Source of the DNA: an uncultured Victivallales bacterium
GTDB lineage: Bacteria; Verrucomicrobiota; Lentisphaeria; Oligosphaerales; JAFGRS01
DNA: 64,000 nt
Assembly: GCA_903837355.1 (NCBI GenBank)
Contig: CAILUI010000060.1
Location: 26,304-90,303 of the forward strand
Direction: 5' to 3'
The notes beneath the pieces were generated by a model. The model made no database searches. It saw only the letters and a program-made list of their open reading frames with translations, and was not told the DNA's origin. A program made the position numbers and the translations under genes. Positions 47,983 through 57,522 of this stretch are shown one piece after another (positions within the stretch are counted from its first letter, which is position 1; each line of letters begins with the position of its first letter).

Positions 47983-49544
47983 ACCGTGCCGTACTCTGCC
48001 TCGGACTGGGGGCGCAGGCTCTTTTCGGTGGCCGCTTCCTGATCCAGTGGATCGCGAGCGAACGGGCTGGCAAGAGCGTCGTGCCGGCGGCATTCTGGTT
48101 CGTCAGCCTGGCGGCGTCCTCGTTGCTGTTACTGTATGCCGGGCTGCGGCACGACCCGGTGAATGCCGCCGCCCAGGTGGTCTCGCTGGCGGTGACCCTC
48201 TGGAACCTGCACCTGCAACGACGTCCCGCGGCGGCCCATCCGGCCACCGCGGCCGGAGCCGCGGCACCGCCGTGCCATGTGGAGTTCGGCGTGGTCGCCG
48301 GCATCATCCTGACCTCCGTCCTGGCGGCCGGGGTGGCCGTACGCCTTCCCGAGCCCATCCCGCCGCTCTGGTTGATGATTGGCCTGATCGGCCAGTTCGT
48401 CTTCAGCATCCGTTTCGCACTGCAGGTCCTGGCCAGCGAGCGCCAGGGCAAGTCCGTGATGCCGGTGGGATTCTGGTACTGCAGCATCGCCGGGTCTGCC
48501 TTGCTGTTAGCCTATGCCTGCTACCGCCTGGACCCCGTGTTCATGCTGGCCAACGCGCCCAACGTCTTCGTCTACGTGCGCAACCTGCAACTGATCCGCA
48601 AGGACCAACGGCGCGCCCGCCAGGCGGGCGCCGGGCTCGAGCCGCAGCACCGGCGCCGCGCGCGCTGGCTGGGGCGCCTGCTCGCACCCATGAACTACGC
48701 TGGGCTCCTCGTGGTCTGCTTCGCCCTGCGCCAACTGCCGCGCCGCTGGGCCTTGGCCGTCGGCGCCGGGGCCGGCTTTTGCGCGTACCACCTGCGCCTC
48801 CGGCGCGGGATCGTGGAGAAGAACCTGGACTACACCGGCCTCATCGCCCCCGGGGAGCGGCGGGCCTTTACCCGCCGCCTCTACCGCACCATGGGGCGCT
48901 ACGCCGCCGACTTCCTGGCCTTTGACGAGCGGCACCCCCCGCGACTCGTGTGCGATCCCCCCGACGCCCTGGACCGCGTGCGTGCCTGCAGCGACGGCCG
49001 GCTCCTCATCAGCGCCCACTTCGGCAACTGGGAACTGCTGGGATACGAGCTCAGGAGATTCGTCCCACGTCTGGCGGTGGTAGCCAAGCCGCTGCGCAAT
49101 CCCTGGGTTGACCGTTGGTTGACCCGCCGGCGCGAACGTACCGGGGTGGAGCTTGTCCTCCCCAAGGACGCCCTGCGCCAGACGCTGCGCGTGGTTGAGG
49201 AGGGCGGCTACGTGGCCTACCTCATCGACCAGTACCCCGGCCGGCGCGGCACCCCGGTGCCGTTCCTCGGCAAGACCGCACTGACCGTGCGCAGCGTCGC
49301 CGGCATCGCCATCCTCTGTTCAGCGCGGGTGATGGCGGGATACGCTCTGCTCGAGGCCGATGGTTCGTATCGGGTCACCATTGAGGAACCACCGCCGGTC
49401 GTGGGCAAGGACGGCGACCGTCAGGACGCCATCAACCAGCACCTCGTCGCGCACAACCAGATCATCTCGCGCTGGGTCGAAGCCTACCCCGAGCACTGGT
49501 TTGGCTGGTTCCACCGCCGCTTCAAGGACGTGGTGCGCTACTGA
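47979..49544 (+). CDS. Fusion: two lipid-A N-terminal (LAB_N) domains + LpxL-type acyltransferase
   Basis: 521 residues. Two tandem small membrane domains of the lipid-A biosynthesis N-terminal type: one at about 1-78 (GGRFLIQWIASERAGKSVVP) and one at about 108-205 (SIRFALQVLASERQGKSVMP). Each has the RF-Q-ASER-GKS signature. A LpxL/HtrB-like acyltransferase follows at about 225-521, with the catalytic HX4E at His347 (HFGNWE) and YLIDQYPGRRGTPVPFLG. LAB_N is normally a single stand-alone or LpxB-linked domain. Coupled to GT2 by ATGA. Probably acylates a lipid A-like acceptor at the inner membrane. Its 3' end overlaps the convergent gene. Confidence 0.88.
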   Translation: MNRAVLCLGLGAQALFGGRFLIQWIASERAGKSVVPAAFWFVSLAASSLLLLYAGLRHDPVNAAAQVVSLAVTLWNLHLQRRPAAAHPATAAGAAAPPCHVEFGVVAGIILTSVLAAGVAVRLPEPIPPLWLMIGLIGQFVFSIRFALQVLASERQGKSVMPVGFWYCSIAGSALLLAYACYRLDPVFMLANAPNVFVYVRNLQLIRKDQRRARQAGAGLEPQHRRRARWLGRLLAPMNYAGLLVVCFALRQLPRRWALAVGAGAGFCAYHLRLRRGIVEKNLDYTGLIAPGERRAFTRRLYRTMGRYAADFLAFDERHPPRLVCDPPDALDRVRACSDGRLLISAHFGNWELLGYELRRFVPRLAVVAKPLRNPWVDRWLTRRRERTGVELVLPKDALRQTLRVVEEGGYVAYLIDQYPGRRGTPVPFLGKTALTVRSVAGIAILCSARVMAGYALLEADGSYRVTIEEPPPVVGKDGDRQDAINQHLVAHNQIISRWVEAYPEHWFGWFHRRFKDVVRY

Positions 49545-52257
49545 GTCCGTCAGCCACAGGCAACTCCCGGACCTCGAGGTTGCTGACGTTGAAGCGGGTC
49601 CGGTAGCCGCCGATGGCCACGACCGGGGTCGCCAGGGGCGCCGGGTCGCGATAGCTGAGCACGGCCAGGCCATTGACGACGGCCGTGAACTGGTCCCCCT
49701 GCCGCACCAGGCAAATGCGGTTGCGCCGTGGCTGGTAGGGGGCGTGGCCGCCGACGTACTGGATGGGGAAGGCGCGATCCTGTTTGACGGCTGCGACCTC
49801 GACGCCGTTGCGGTAGAGCACCGTCTGCGAGCGCTCCCGGCTGTTGACCTCGAGACGGTAGCCCTGCGCCAGGTTCGCGTCTGCCGCCAGCACGGCGCAG
49901 ATGTTGTCGCACGGGCGGTGGTCATGGCTGTGCTCCCGATTCCAGCCCAGCCACTCGGTGTTCTCTTCGCTGTTGAACGCCACCAGCACCGCGCCCGTAC
50001 AGCTCTCCTTCCGCACCAGCATGCCCTCGCCCTCCGGAGCGTCCAGGCTGATCCAGTTGGAGGCCAGCGCGCAGGCGATGCCGCCGTGGTCGGTCCATGT
50101 CCCGCGGCGCCACCAGTCGGTCTCGCGCCGGTCGAAGGCCGCGAAAGAGCTCCGTCGACCGGCCGCAACGGCCCGCCGCGGCATCGTGAAAATGATATCG
50201 TCGAACTCCAGGTGGCCCTGCTCGATGCCCAGGAGCACCCCGCCGCCAATGCCGCGATCCACCGCGGCCTCCTGGGTCGGACCACCGTCCAGCCGCCAGC
50301 GCAGAGCGCGGTCCGCCAGCTCCACCTCCAGCGCGTGCCAGTCGCCAGGGGCGACGAGCGCCACCGCCTCCCCCGCCGCCTCTTGAGTCGCAGGAAGGAG
50401 ACGCAGCACCGTGCCCTTGCCGCCCTGCTCGCCCAGCAACAGGCGCCCAGCGGAGTCGGCCGCGGCCAGGCGCACGCGCAGGGCCAGCGTGAAGGGACCA
50501 TTGAGGGCCTGACAGAAACGCAACCTGGCGCCCGGCCCGGAACCGCGCAGCACCCCGGCCGCGATCGACCAGTCACCGGACTCGCGCTCCCAGACGGCGT
50601 AGTCGGTACTCGACCCCACCAGGTCCAGGAATTTGGCCTCGCGACGCAGGCGTTCCGGGTCCGCGGAGGCCGCTATTTGCCGGTACTCCTCAGGCGTGAA
50701 ATCGAGGTAGTCGGAAGGGTCGGCCACGCGGGCTTCAGTGAAGTGGTACGGACCCATCTGGAAGCTCTCGTCGGCAGGTGGCGAGCGGACCCGTAACGCG
50801 ATGCGGCGCAAACGGCAGCGCTGGCTCGCCTGCAGCACCGGTGGCGCCGACGGCGCCGCTGCCGTGAACACCATGGTCTCCCCGTGTGTGGCCACCGCGT
50901 AACCGGGGACCTGCAGCGTCGTCGCACCGCCGGGCCCGGTGCCGGCCACCGTGATCTCGCAGATGGCTTGGCCCTCGGGGCTTGCCAGTCGGATGGCACC
51001 ACGCGCCGCCGCCAGGGCCCAGCCGGAGTCGCGGCTGCGCGGCCGGTACCAGCGCGCCCCGTCCAGCGGCGCCCAGGCGGCCTGGAAATCACCCCCGTCG
51101 TCCGCCAGCCACGGAATCTCCTCGACCATCACGTCATCGAACCCCGCCGCCGCGCCCGCGACCAACAGCGTGGGCGTGCCGCAGTCGGCCGTCGGCAGGC
51201 CATCGAGTCGGCCCACCTCCCGGCCATCCAGACGGACCACCAGCGTCCAGGCCCAGCGCTCGACCTCCAGGCGGTACCACTGGCCCGCTTCGAAGCTCAG
51301 CCCCGGCGGCTGCAACACCGTCACCCCGGGCAGTTCCGGCAAGCGTACGCCATCCCCCACGACCACTGCGGTGCCGCCGTCGGCGGAGCGGAACAGCACC
51401 CCGACCGCCACCTGGGCTTGGGCAGCACAGAAGCTGACGCCGACCGTCGCCCCCCGCCAGGGCGCTCCGGCGAGCGCCGCCAGGCCCCATTGGCCAGGTG
51501 CCGGCGTCCCGTTCAGGGCATACTGCAGGGGGATGCGGTTGGGATCCAGCGAGAACGCCACCTGCCAGTCGCCCGACTCGAAACGCCAGCCCTCGCTGCC
51601 ATGCCCCGGCGAGCGATCAAAGCGGTCCGCGAAGCGGCGCAGCTCGGCGCCCTGTCGGTTCCCTGACAGGATGGGCCCCACCGGCAGGAAGTCCGCAGCG
51701 GCAGGACAGGCGAGCACTTGGTCGACCGCCACACCGTCCTCACGCTCGTGGACGGTGACCGCCTGCGCTCCGGCCTGCAGATCCGCCTCGCCGGCGTCGA
51801 CCCAATGCCAGAAGTGGTGGAGCGCGTCCTGACCCACCGTGAGTGGTTCGGTGGCGTCCAGGGATACACCCAGAGAGTTGCCGCAGGAGTCTGACCAGCG
51901 GCAACGTAGCCAGAGCCGGTAACGGCCGGCGGCGGGAACTTGCAGCGTCACGATACCACGCCCCGCATTGCGGGCCTTGTCGCCCTGGCCTTCGGCCAGA
52001 CTCAGGGCAAACCCCGCCGGTGAGGCGGCGCTCGCGACCACCGTGAAGGGGGCGACGACGGCCGTCTCGTTCCCCACCGTCGCCACCACGGCCCCCGCGG
52101 GCAGAGCCCCCTGCCCGGCGCCGACGCCGGCATCAGCCCCGTCCCGCAGCGGCACGCCGGGCGGCCAGGCCGTCAGCAGGAACGCCGCGATCAGCAGCGC
52201 GGACAGCACGGCCAGCCCGATCCCAACGAGCCCTTTCCGGCGCGGGTTGCTCAGCAT
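49522..52257 (-). CDS. Membrane-anchored protein with three concanavalin-like domains
   Basis: About 911 residues from ATG 52257 (a start at 52275 is also possible). One N-terminal TM anchor (KGLVGIGLAVLSALLIAAFLLTA). A beta region at about 60-200 is followed by three repeats of a LamG/3-keto-disaccharide-hydrolase-like beta sandwich (about 215-380, 560-730, 745-905). Each has the same progression: WRFESGDWQVAF, WERESGDWSIAA and DWWRRGTWTDHGG openings, a central VEVE/VNS strand, and FDDVMVEE, FDDIIFTM or FNVSNLEVRE near the ends. No catalytic residues recognised; likely a cell-surface glycan binder. The 3' end overlaps the LpxL fusion by 23 bases. Confidence 0.7.
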   Translation of the reverse strand: MLSNPRRKGLVGIGLAVLSALLIAAFLLTAWPPGVPLRDGADAGVGAGQGALPAGAVVATVGNETAVVAPFTVVASAASPAGFALSLAEGQGDKARNAGRGIVTLQVPAAGRYRLWLRCRWSDSCGNSLGVSLDATEPLTVGQDALHHFWHWVDAGEADLQAGAQAVTVHEREDGVAVDQVLACPAAADFLPVGPILSGNRQGAELRRFADRFDRSPGHGSEGWRFESGDWQVAFSLDPNRIPLQYALNGTPAPGQWGLAALAGAPWRGATVGVSFCAAQAQVAVGVLFRSADGGTAVVVGDGVRLPELPGVTVLQPPGLSFEAGQWYRLEVERWAWTLVVRLDGREVGRLDGLPTADCGTPTLLVAGAAAGFDDVMVEEIPWLADDGGDFQAAWAPLDGARWYRPRSRDSGWALAAARGAIRLASPEGQAICEITVAGTGPGGATTLQVPGYAVATHGETMVFTAAAPSAPPVLQASQRCRLRRIALRVRSPPADESFQMGPYHFTEARVADPSDYLDFTPEEYRQIAASADPERLRREAKFLDLVGSSTDYAVWERESGDWSIAAGVLRGSGPGARLRFCQALNGPFTLALRVRLAAADSAGRLLLGEQGGKGTVLRLLPATQEAAGEAVALVAPGDWHALEVELADRALRWRLDGGPTQEAAVDRGIGGGVLLGIEQGHLEFDDIIFTMPRRAVAAGRRSSFAAFDRRETDWWRRGTWTDHGGIACALASNWISLDAPEGEGMLVRKESCTGAVLVAFNSEENTEWLGWNREHSHDHRPCDNICAVLAADANLAQGYRLEVNSRERSQTVLYRNGVEVAAVKQDRAFPIQYVGGHAPYQPRRNRICLVRQGDQFTAVVNGLAVLSYRDPAPLATPVVAIGGYRTRFNVSNLEVRELPVADGLSSAPRP

Positions 52258-52301
52258 ATCGTGTGGCCTTACCATCCGCATTTCCCAGGCTGCCATGCTT
52301 C

Positions 52302-53078
52302 TCAGCCGCGAGACAGGCGGCGCCACGTCGCCTCGAGGTCGGCGGGCGTGAGCTCTGCCAGGATGCGTCCCTCCTGCTGCAGAGTCGTCTCGAGACGCTG
52401 GAACCGGCCGATGAACTTACGGACCCCCTGCTGCAGGACGTCCTCGGCCTCCAGATGATACCAGCGACAGAGGTTGGTCACCGCCAGCAGCAGATCGCCG
52501 AGTTCCTCCGCCGTCCGTCCTGGATCGCCCGACTGGCACGCCTCCTCGGCTTCGGCCAGTTCCTCCCGAACCTTGGCCCAGGCCCCGGCAACGGTGGGCC
52601 ACTCGAAGCCGACCTTGCCGGCCTTACGCAGCACCACCTGCGCCCGGTGCAGGGCCGGGAGTTGGCGCGGCACACCGTCGACCGCCGACGTCTTCCGGGC
52701 ATGGCGCTCCTCGTCGCGCTTGAGGCGATCCCACTGATCGACGACGTCCGCGGACGTTGCCGCCTGGGTGTCGCCAAACACGTGCGGGTGCCGGCGGCGC
52801 ATCTTCTCGCACTCCGACCGCGCCGCATCCTGCAGCGTGAAGCGCCCCTCCTCCTTGCCGATCTGGCCATGGAACACCAGCTGCAGGAGCACGTCCCCCA
52901 ACTCGTCAACGATGGCGCTGTCGTCGCCATCGTCGAGGGCGTCCAGCAGCTCGCCGCACTCCTCGATCAGGAAACGCTTCAGGCTGGCGTGCGTCTGCTC
53001 CCGGTCCCATGGACAGCCGCCCGGCCCGCGCAGGCGCTCGAGGATCGCCACCAGTTCCTGAATGTAATCGGTCTGCAC
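52302..53078 (-). CDS. mazG: MazG nucleoside triphosphate pyrophosphohydrolase
   Basis: About 258 residues from GTG 53078, chosen because GGGAGG lies about eight bases upstream and the protein then begins VQTDYIQELVAILERLRGP as expected; the ORF track extends to 53129. Two MazG domains are present: LIEECGELLDALDDGDD and VDELGDVLLQLVFHGQI in the first, REELAEAEEACQSGD and AEELGDLLLAVTNL in the second. Hydrolyses NTPs or dNTPs to NMPs and pyrophosphate, a housekeeping function. Gap of 44 bases to the anchored concanavalin-like gene. Confidence 0.95.
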   Translation of the reverse strand: MQTDYIQELVAILERLRGPGGCPWDREQTHASLKRFLIEECGELLDALDDGDDSAIVDELGDVLLQLVFHGQIGKEEGRFTLQDAARSECEKMRRRHPHVFGDTQAATSADVVDQWDRLKRDEERHARKTSAVDGVPRQLPALHRAQVVLRKAGKVGFEWPTVAGAWAKVREELAEAEEACQSGDPGRTAEELGDLLLAVTNLCRWYHLEAEDVLQQGVRKFIGRFQRLETTLQQEGRILAELTPADLEATWRRLSRG

Positions 53079-53357
53079 GAAGCGCACCTCCCGGCGTCCG
53101 TTGGCGGACCGCCCTGACCGACGCCGCACTGCGAGAAACCGGTACTATAGCGCGGGTGATCCGGGGGGTGCAGTGACGCTCGCCGTACTACTCAGGCCAT
53201 TCCGGGAAACAGCGAGACCGCAAGGAGGACCGGGCATCCAGCCCAGTGGACGCTATACTGCAGGTAGCGGTGTGCCTGGTCACGAGCGCCGTTGCCGGCG
53301 GGCTGCCGATACGTCGTACCGCGGTGTGTGGGCGAGATCTGTGAGATGGAGAGCCCC

Positions 53358-56300
53358 ATGAAGCCAATGCTACTGCTTGCCAGCGCCGCGGCCCTGTCCG
53401 CGGGCCTTGCCGCTCAGGACACCGTGCCCCTGCGGCTCTCGACCACGGCCGTTCACAGCGCCACGGTGCGCGTCCTGGCGGACGGCGTCTGCGAGGTGCG
53501 CACCACGGGCGGCGATCCCTATGTGCTCTGCGAACGGCTCACGACCGGCTTCGACCACCGCCGACTCAGCGTCTTCGCCTTTGAGTACACGTGTTCGGAA
53601 GCGCTCGAGTTCTTCGAGGTGTTCCTCGGCAATCCCTTTGTGCCCGAGAACCACTATGGCAGCGGCCCCCTGCCCCCGGCGCCGGAATGGACGCGCTTTG
53701 CCGTGGATCTTGGCGCCCTGCCTGGCTCTGAGTGGGGCGAGGACGTGCGCGACTTCCGCATCGACTTCGGAGACCGCGGGGGCCGTGTCGTGCAGGTGCG
53801 GAACCTGCAGCTGCGGGCGCCGACGCCCGCCGAGATCCGGGCCGTGCAGGAACGTCAGGCTGCCGCCGCCGCCGCCCTCAAGGCCGTGCAGGAACGCGTC
53901 GAGAAGACCCTGATCGCGCCCGCTAAGATACCGGCTGCCGACAACGCCATCAGTGCCACCAGCAGCCTCGCCGACGCCGGTGGGCTCACCCTGATCAGCA
54001 TCGTCGGCCGTGACCTCGACCTGGTCACCCAGGTGGCCACCGGCGGCGGTGACGTGCCGCCCGCCGCCGCGCTGCCGCCGGCACTGGTCGTCGGCGAGGG
54101 CGAGAGCGAGGGGAACCATACGGTCATCCGCATCCTGAACCGCTATGGCCTATGCGAGGTGCAGTTTCTGGCCTATCCGGAGAGCGTGCGCGGCGGCGTG
54201 GCAGTCGCCGCCGGCCGCGCCGGGGACGGCCAACCGGTGATCGTCACCGCGCCGCTGACCGACGAGAGCGTGCGCGACCTCCGCCTTTTCGGACGTTACG
54301 GTAACCTCCTGGGTACGCTCCGCGTGGGCCCGGAACTGACACCGCCGTTCGTGATCGCTGTCGGGGACTTCCGCCGCAGCCTGGAGGGCGACGAGGTCGC
54401 GGTCGCAGCGCGCGCCGCCGGAGTCGGCCCGACCCCGGTGCGCCTCTACAGCCTCAGCGGCAGCCTGCTGCAGAGCTTCGAACTCCCGGCTACCGCCGTG
54501 GCCGGCGGCCGGCTCTGCCTGTCCGCGGCACCCAGCCCCGGCGGCGCCACGCACCTGCTCGCCTACGCCGAGGGCTCGACCACCTTCCGCCGGCTCGACA
54601 CCGAACTCGGCACGACCACGGTCCACGAGGCCGGACTGAGCCCCGATTGCACCGGTGTCTTTGCCTCGGCCGTCGCGGCGCAGCCGCTGGCGGCAACTTG
54701 TCGCGAGCCGCTGCACTCGAGCCTCGTACGCCTGGGCGACGCCGGTCCGCCTGCACGTCAGGATGTGGGCACGCGGGAAAACCGCTTCTGGTTTACCACC
54801 GATGGAAAGTTCAGCTCTATCCCGCAAGGGCGCTACGTCCGCCACTCGCGCTTTGCCCATATCCGTACCGACTTCGCCAGCCCGATGGCCAGTACCCCGG
54901 ACTTCGCCAGGACGGACATCGAGTTCTGGACCGGCGAGCGCTTCGCCGGCTGGGTGGCGGCACGGCTGCAAAGCTACGACAGCGATCCGCCGACCTGCTG
55001 GGAGCCCTGCTTCACACACCGCTGGTTCTACGGCCAGGCCAAGACCTGGGCCGCCGCGCTCGACCCGGAGACTGGCCTGCCGAGCTATACCCTCGTCACC
55101 CGCGACAACGAAACCGGCACCTATGGCGAGTTCGGCGAGACCAAGAGCTTCGTCTCCGGTAGCTACGCTCCCGGGGTCACGCCGATCGACTGTTTCTACA
55201 CCTACCCGCAGCGCCGCTTTCTACAGGGGCTGGCCACGCGCTTCCGGGCGAATCCGGAGCATTTCGTGGCGGTCGAACCCAATCACGAGATGGAGATCAA
55301 TGCCGAGAGTCAGGAGACGCACGGCGACTACAACCCGAACATGATCCGTGCTTTCTACGGTTACCTCACCGGGCTCTACGGCGACTTGGATGGCATCAAC
55401 CGCGTCTTCGGCACCGCCTTCTCCCCGGCGCGCTTCGATGCACCTCGCAATCTGCGGCGCGGAACCTGGGATGCCTATGCGACCGGCAATCCCTACTACC
55501 TGGTCTGGATGCGCTTCCTCAACTACGTCATCTACCGGGTCGTGGCAGGAACCTACCGTGAAGCGTTGCTGGCCGGGTTCCCACCCGAAGCCATCAAGTG
55601 CCACCAGATCCCCGATCACTACGCGATCGCCAGCCTGACCGCGTTCAGCCGACCGGCACAACGCATCACCCCGATCGACTGGAACCTCAACGCCGGCGTC
55701 GGCTTCGGCTTCACCAAGTACGGCGTCTGGTTCAACCAGGAGCACAACTGCGTGCAAGGGCCGAACAGCTCCGGGTTTGACGGCATGGTGGTCGGGGAGT
55801 ATCAGTCGCTGACCCCCGATGCCGACGCGGCCTTCAAGCAGTTGGAGTACATGCAGTCACGGGGCGTGCAGTTCGTCCACTGCATGAACTGGCCAGACGG
55901 GCATGACCAAGGCTACAACCAGGCCCTGGCTACGGCGCTGCAGCGCCTGGTTGCCGCGGATCAGCCCCGACCCGGCCAGACCGGCGGCACCGGCGAGGTT
56001 CGGGCCGTACGCCAGGGAGATCGGGCCTACGATATCGTCAGCCTGGGCACACTCCCCGAGACCACCGGCCTGCTCAAGAGCGTCACCGCTACGGGCGCCT
56101 GGGAGGGAACCGTCTACGTCGTGCCCTTCCACGCTCGTGTCGAGGTCGAGACCCTGCTCGCCCGCGAGACCGCCGACCTGGCCGCCGAGTCGCTGCGCCT
56201 CGGGCCTTTCCCCGCCATCGATGCCGGGAACCTGATCGACTGCTCCTTCGCCGCCAAGTCCGCCGGCCCCGGCCAGCAGGCGCTGACCTTGCGCCTCTAC

Positions 56301-56585
56301 CACCACGGGGTCGAGTTGCCGGCGCAGGCGCTGGTCCTCCCGGTGGGGCCGGAGTGGCGGCAGGCGCGGCTCCTGGTACGGGTGCAGATGGACCTCGATG
56401 ACCTGGCCCTCGAACTGGGCTCGGGCGATGGTCGCCACGGCACCTGGCGGCAGGGGCACATCGCCCTGCAGAACCTCAGCGTCGTGCGCCACAGCGAGAA
56501 GACTGCCAAGTTGAAGAAGGGCGTGCTGGCGGGCGAGCGCCACACCGGCGGGGTGCGTTTCGATGTGCTGCCAGAGGTGCCGTGA
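53358..56585 (+). CDS. Secreted GH42-like TIM-barrel glycosidase
   Basis: About 1075 residues from ATG 53358, which gives a clean signal peptide (MKPMLLLASAAALSAGLAAQ). The N-terminal beta region (about 20-480) has no assigned family. A TIM-barrel region (about 490-870) shows glycosidase-like FVAVEPNHEMEINA, YNPNMIRAFYGYL, VWFNQEHNCVQGPN and VQFVHCMNWPDGHDQG, resembling GH42/GH5-type beta-galactosidases; Glu in VEPNHEME is the best acid/base candidate. The C-terminal beta domain is at about 900-1070. It likely cleaves an extracellular glycan. It sits alone between mazG (divergent) and an unknown convergent gene. Confidence 0.75.
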   Translation: MKPMLLLASAAALSAGLAAQDTVPLRLSTTAVHSATVRVLADGVCEVRTTGGDPYVLCERLTTGFDHRRLSVFAFEYTCSEALEFFEVFLGNPFVPENHYGSGPLPPAPEWTRFAVDLGALPGSEWGEDVRDFRIDFGDRGGRVVQVRNLQLRAPTPAEIRAVQERQAAAAAALKAVQERVEKTLIAPAKIPAADNAISATSSLADAGGLTLISIVGRDLDLVTQVATGGGDVPPAAALPPALVVGEGESEGNHTVIRILNRYGLCEVQFLAYPESVRGGVAVAAGRAGDGQPVIVTAPLTDESVRDLRLFGRYGNLLGTLRVGPELTPPFVIAVGDFRRSLEGDEVAVAARAAGVGPTPVRLYSLSGSLLQSFELPATAVAGGRLCLSAAPSPGGATHLLAYAEGSTTFRRLDTELGTTTVHEAGLSPDCTGVFASAVAAQPLAATCREPLHSSLVRLGDAGPPARQDVGTRENRFWFTTDGKFSSIPQGRYVRHSRFAHIRTDFASPMASTPDFARTDIEFWTGERFAGWVAARLQSYDSDPPTCWEPCFTHRWFYGQAKTWAAALDPETGLPSYTLVTRDNETGTYGEFGETKSFVSGSYAPGVTPIDCFYTYPQRRFLQGLATRFRANPEHFVAVEPNHEMEINAESQETHGDYNPNMIRAFYGYLTGLYGDLDGINRVFGTAFSPARFDAPRNLRRGTWDAYATGNPYYLVWMRFLNYVIYRVVAGTYREALLAGFPPEAIKCHQIPDHYAIASLTAFSRPAQRITPIDWNLNAGVGFGFTKYGVWFNQEHNCVQGPNSSGFDGMVVGEYQSLTPDADAAFKQLEYMQSRGVQFVHCMNWPDGHDQGYNQALATALQRLVAADQPRPGQTGGTGEVRAVRQGDRAYDIVSLGTLPETTGLLKSVTATGAWEGTVYVVPFHARVEVETLLARETADLAAESLRLGPFPAIDAGNLIDCSFAAKSAGPGQQALTLRLYHHGVELPAQALVLPVGPEWRQARLLVRVQMDLDDLALELGSGDGRHGTWRQGHIALQNLSVVRHSEKTAKLKKGVLAGERHTGGVRFDVLPEVP

Positions 56586-56600
56586 GGGTCAGCGCCCGCG

Positions 56601-57332
56601 TCAGGCCAACGCGTAGAGCCGGTTCACGGTGGTCAGCGTGACGCGCTGCGAGTAGTGGTGGATCCGGGTGGTCGCGTCCAGCGCTGGCGCCCCGGCGCCC
56701 ACCGCGGTGGGGACCTCCACGACGACGTCCGCAAAATGCGGCACATTAAAGGCTACAAAGGCCAGCGCAATACTGTCCACCAGGCGCTCGGGACGGCGGC
56801 TCAGATCGGCGAAGAGAACCGGGCCGGTGTCGACCTGGTAGGCCTGGCGCTGCCGGTTGGTGTTGAGCGTCTTGACGGGGTACTCGATGATGGCGCGCAG
56901 ACCGCTGGCGGCGTCGCTGTACTCAGTCTGGGCCACGATCGGACGCATGGCGTGCGTCGCCTGGATCACCGCCTCGGTGGAATGCAGCTCCTCGACCCCG
57001 GCGCCCTCGAGCAGATGGTAGATTTGCCCGGCCCACAGGTCACGACTCAGGGGACAACTGCGGTAGTTCGGGTTCAACCAGGCCTTGCGACGGTAGATCA
57101 GGCTGTACTCGGGACCGAACACGGGCAGGAAGTCGTAGTTGTCCTCGTAGAAGAGGTTCCGTTCGGCGAACGTGTCCTCGCTCTTGCAGGAGGCGCACTG
57201 CACGTAGTCCTCGCTGAGTCCCTGCTGCGCATCGATGATGCGGGTACGGGACTCAACCCAGAAGCGCACCTCGTTCTCCGGCCATCTTCCCAGAATGAAC
57301 GATCGCCCGTAGTCCAAGGGTTGCAGACTCAT
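56601..57332 (-). CDS. Unknown soluble protein, 243 residues
   Basis: I do not recognise a family. No signal peptide or TM segment. Visible marks are a two-cysteine motif VQCASCKSED, an aromatic stretch ERNLFYEDNYDFLPVFGPEY, LNPNYRSCPLSRDLWAG and a beta-rich C-terminus. The ATG start has GGAGG upstream. It is convergent with the GH42-like gene and divergent from the hybrid kinase. Codon use looks normal. Confidence 0.75.
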   Translation of the reverse strand: MSLQPLDYGRSFILGRWPENEVRFWVESRTRIIDAQQGLSEDYVQCASCKSEDTFAERNLFYEDNYDFLPVFGPEYSLIYRRKAWLNPNYRSCPLSRDLWAGQIYHLLEGAGVEELHSTEAVIQATHAMRPIVAQTEYSDAASGLRAIIEYPVKTLNTNRQRQAYQVDTGPVLFADLSRRPERLVDSIALAFVAFNVPHFADVVVEVPTAVGAGAPALDATTRIHHYSQRVTLTTVNRLYALA

Positions 57333-57522
57333 TGGAGGTCTCCTCAGAACACGTCACTGAGCGCATGGACGCCGACTGCAGTCCACCCAATGTACCCGAC
57401 TGATGGCGGCGCGGCGAGTCCCGCGCCGACTTGACGCAGCAGCTTCGCTGAGCCACCGTAACAACGCCGGGGGCAAGGCGCCCCGGGCCCTGGTCGCGTG
57501 GTCGCTACAGGAGCCTCGGCAG

